Of a stretch of 10,593 nucleotides of DNA, positions 10,550 to 10,593 are shown one piece after another. Below the pieces are notes generated by a model that made no database searches, was not told the origin of the DNA, and saw only the letters and a program-made list of their open reading frames with translations. Both the position numbers and the translations under genes were made by a program. Source of the DNA: Baffinella frigidus (lineage: Eukaryota > Cryptophyceae > Cryptomonadales > Baffinellaceae); assembly GCA_026770585.1 (NCBI GenBank), contig MU646671.1, positions 133,421-144,013 of the forward strand, given 5' to 3'. Each line of letters opens with the position of its first letter. Position 1 is the stretch's first letter.

Positions 10550-10593
10550 ATACACCCTACACCCTGCACCATACACCCTACACCCTACACCCT
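10541..10593 (+). repeat. (CACCCTA)n minisatellite, right edge
   Basis: Units CACCATA/CACCCTA/CACCCTG run from the end of exon 8 to the window edge. The exon's own GCATACACC merges into the array, so the array may have grown from exon sequence. Truncated by the window. Confidence 0.85.

Noticed and set aside
1-10593. tRNA or rRNA genes
   Set aside because: I saw no cloverleaf with a TTCRANNC-type arm or conserved rRNA blocks on either strand; this was by eye only.

Overview
The window looks like nuclear DNA of a eukaryotic microalga. There are no operons, no ribosome binding sites and no long prokaryote-type genes. Coding sequence is sparse, split by introns and buried in 7-bp minisatellites, CT/GA microsatellites and short foldback elements. 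The one intact open frame encodes a protein with a signal peptide followed by a phenylalanine-containing leader, which would suit an alga with a complex (secondary) plastid such as a cryptophyte, haptophyte or ochrophyte. That placement is inference.

Layout. 1-2060: repeats, a 650-bp inverted-repeat element (243-892), and three partial or complete copies of a short + strand exon-like sequence (1378-1419, 1601-1669, about 1753-1793) of unknown function next to minisatellites. 2060-3250: foldback elements and dispersed repeats, no gene seen. 3255-3812 (minus): a 185-residue membrane protein resembling the FUN14 family. 3813-4013: a short head-to-head intergenic region, probably a shared promoter. 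4014-10593 (plus): one gene for a class I SAM-dependent methyltransferase. I assembled it by eye from at least eight small exons (4014-4045 or 4231-4250, 5065-5116, 5297-5371, 5537-5599, 6329-6388, 7754-7834, 8756-8804, 10521 onwards). All junctions keep the frame and the spliced product reads through the family motifs in order. About 143 codons are spread over 6.5 kb, and the 3' end lies beyond the window.

The most striking property is how this gene is built. Five of its exons have extra, mostly degenerate copies in the intron directly downstream: exon 1 twice, exon 4 (only its end), exon 5 twice, exon 6 twice and exon 7 three times. The copies of internal exons keep the exon's 3' end and the donor-like AG|GY junction but have lost the acceptor. 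Introns 2, 3 and 6 reach the splice sites with telomere-like minisatellite. The acceptors of exons 2 and 6 sit at the end of a poly-C run and a CT microsatellite, so simple repeats seem to serve as splicing signals. One 191-bp foldback element lies exactly at the donor GT of exon 5. Several foldback families share the terminal sequence CCACAC.

All gene structures here are read from sequence alone. Transcript data would be decisive.
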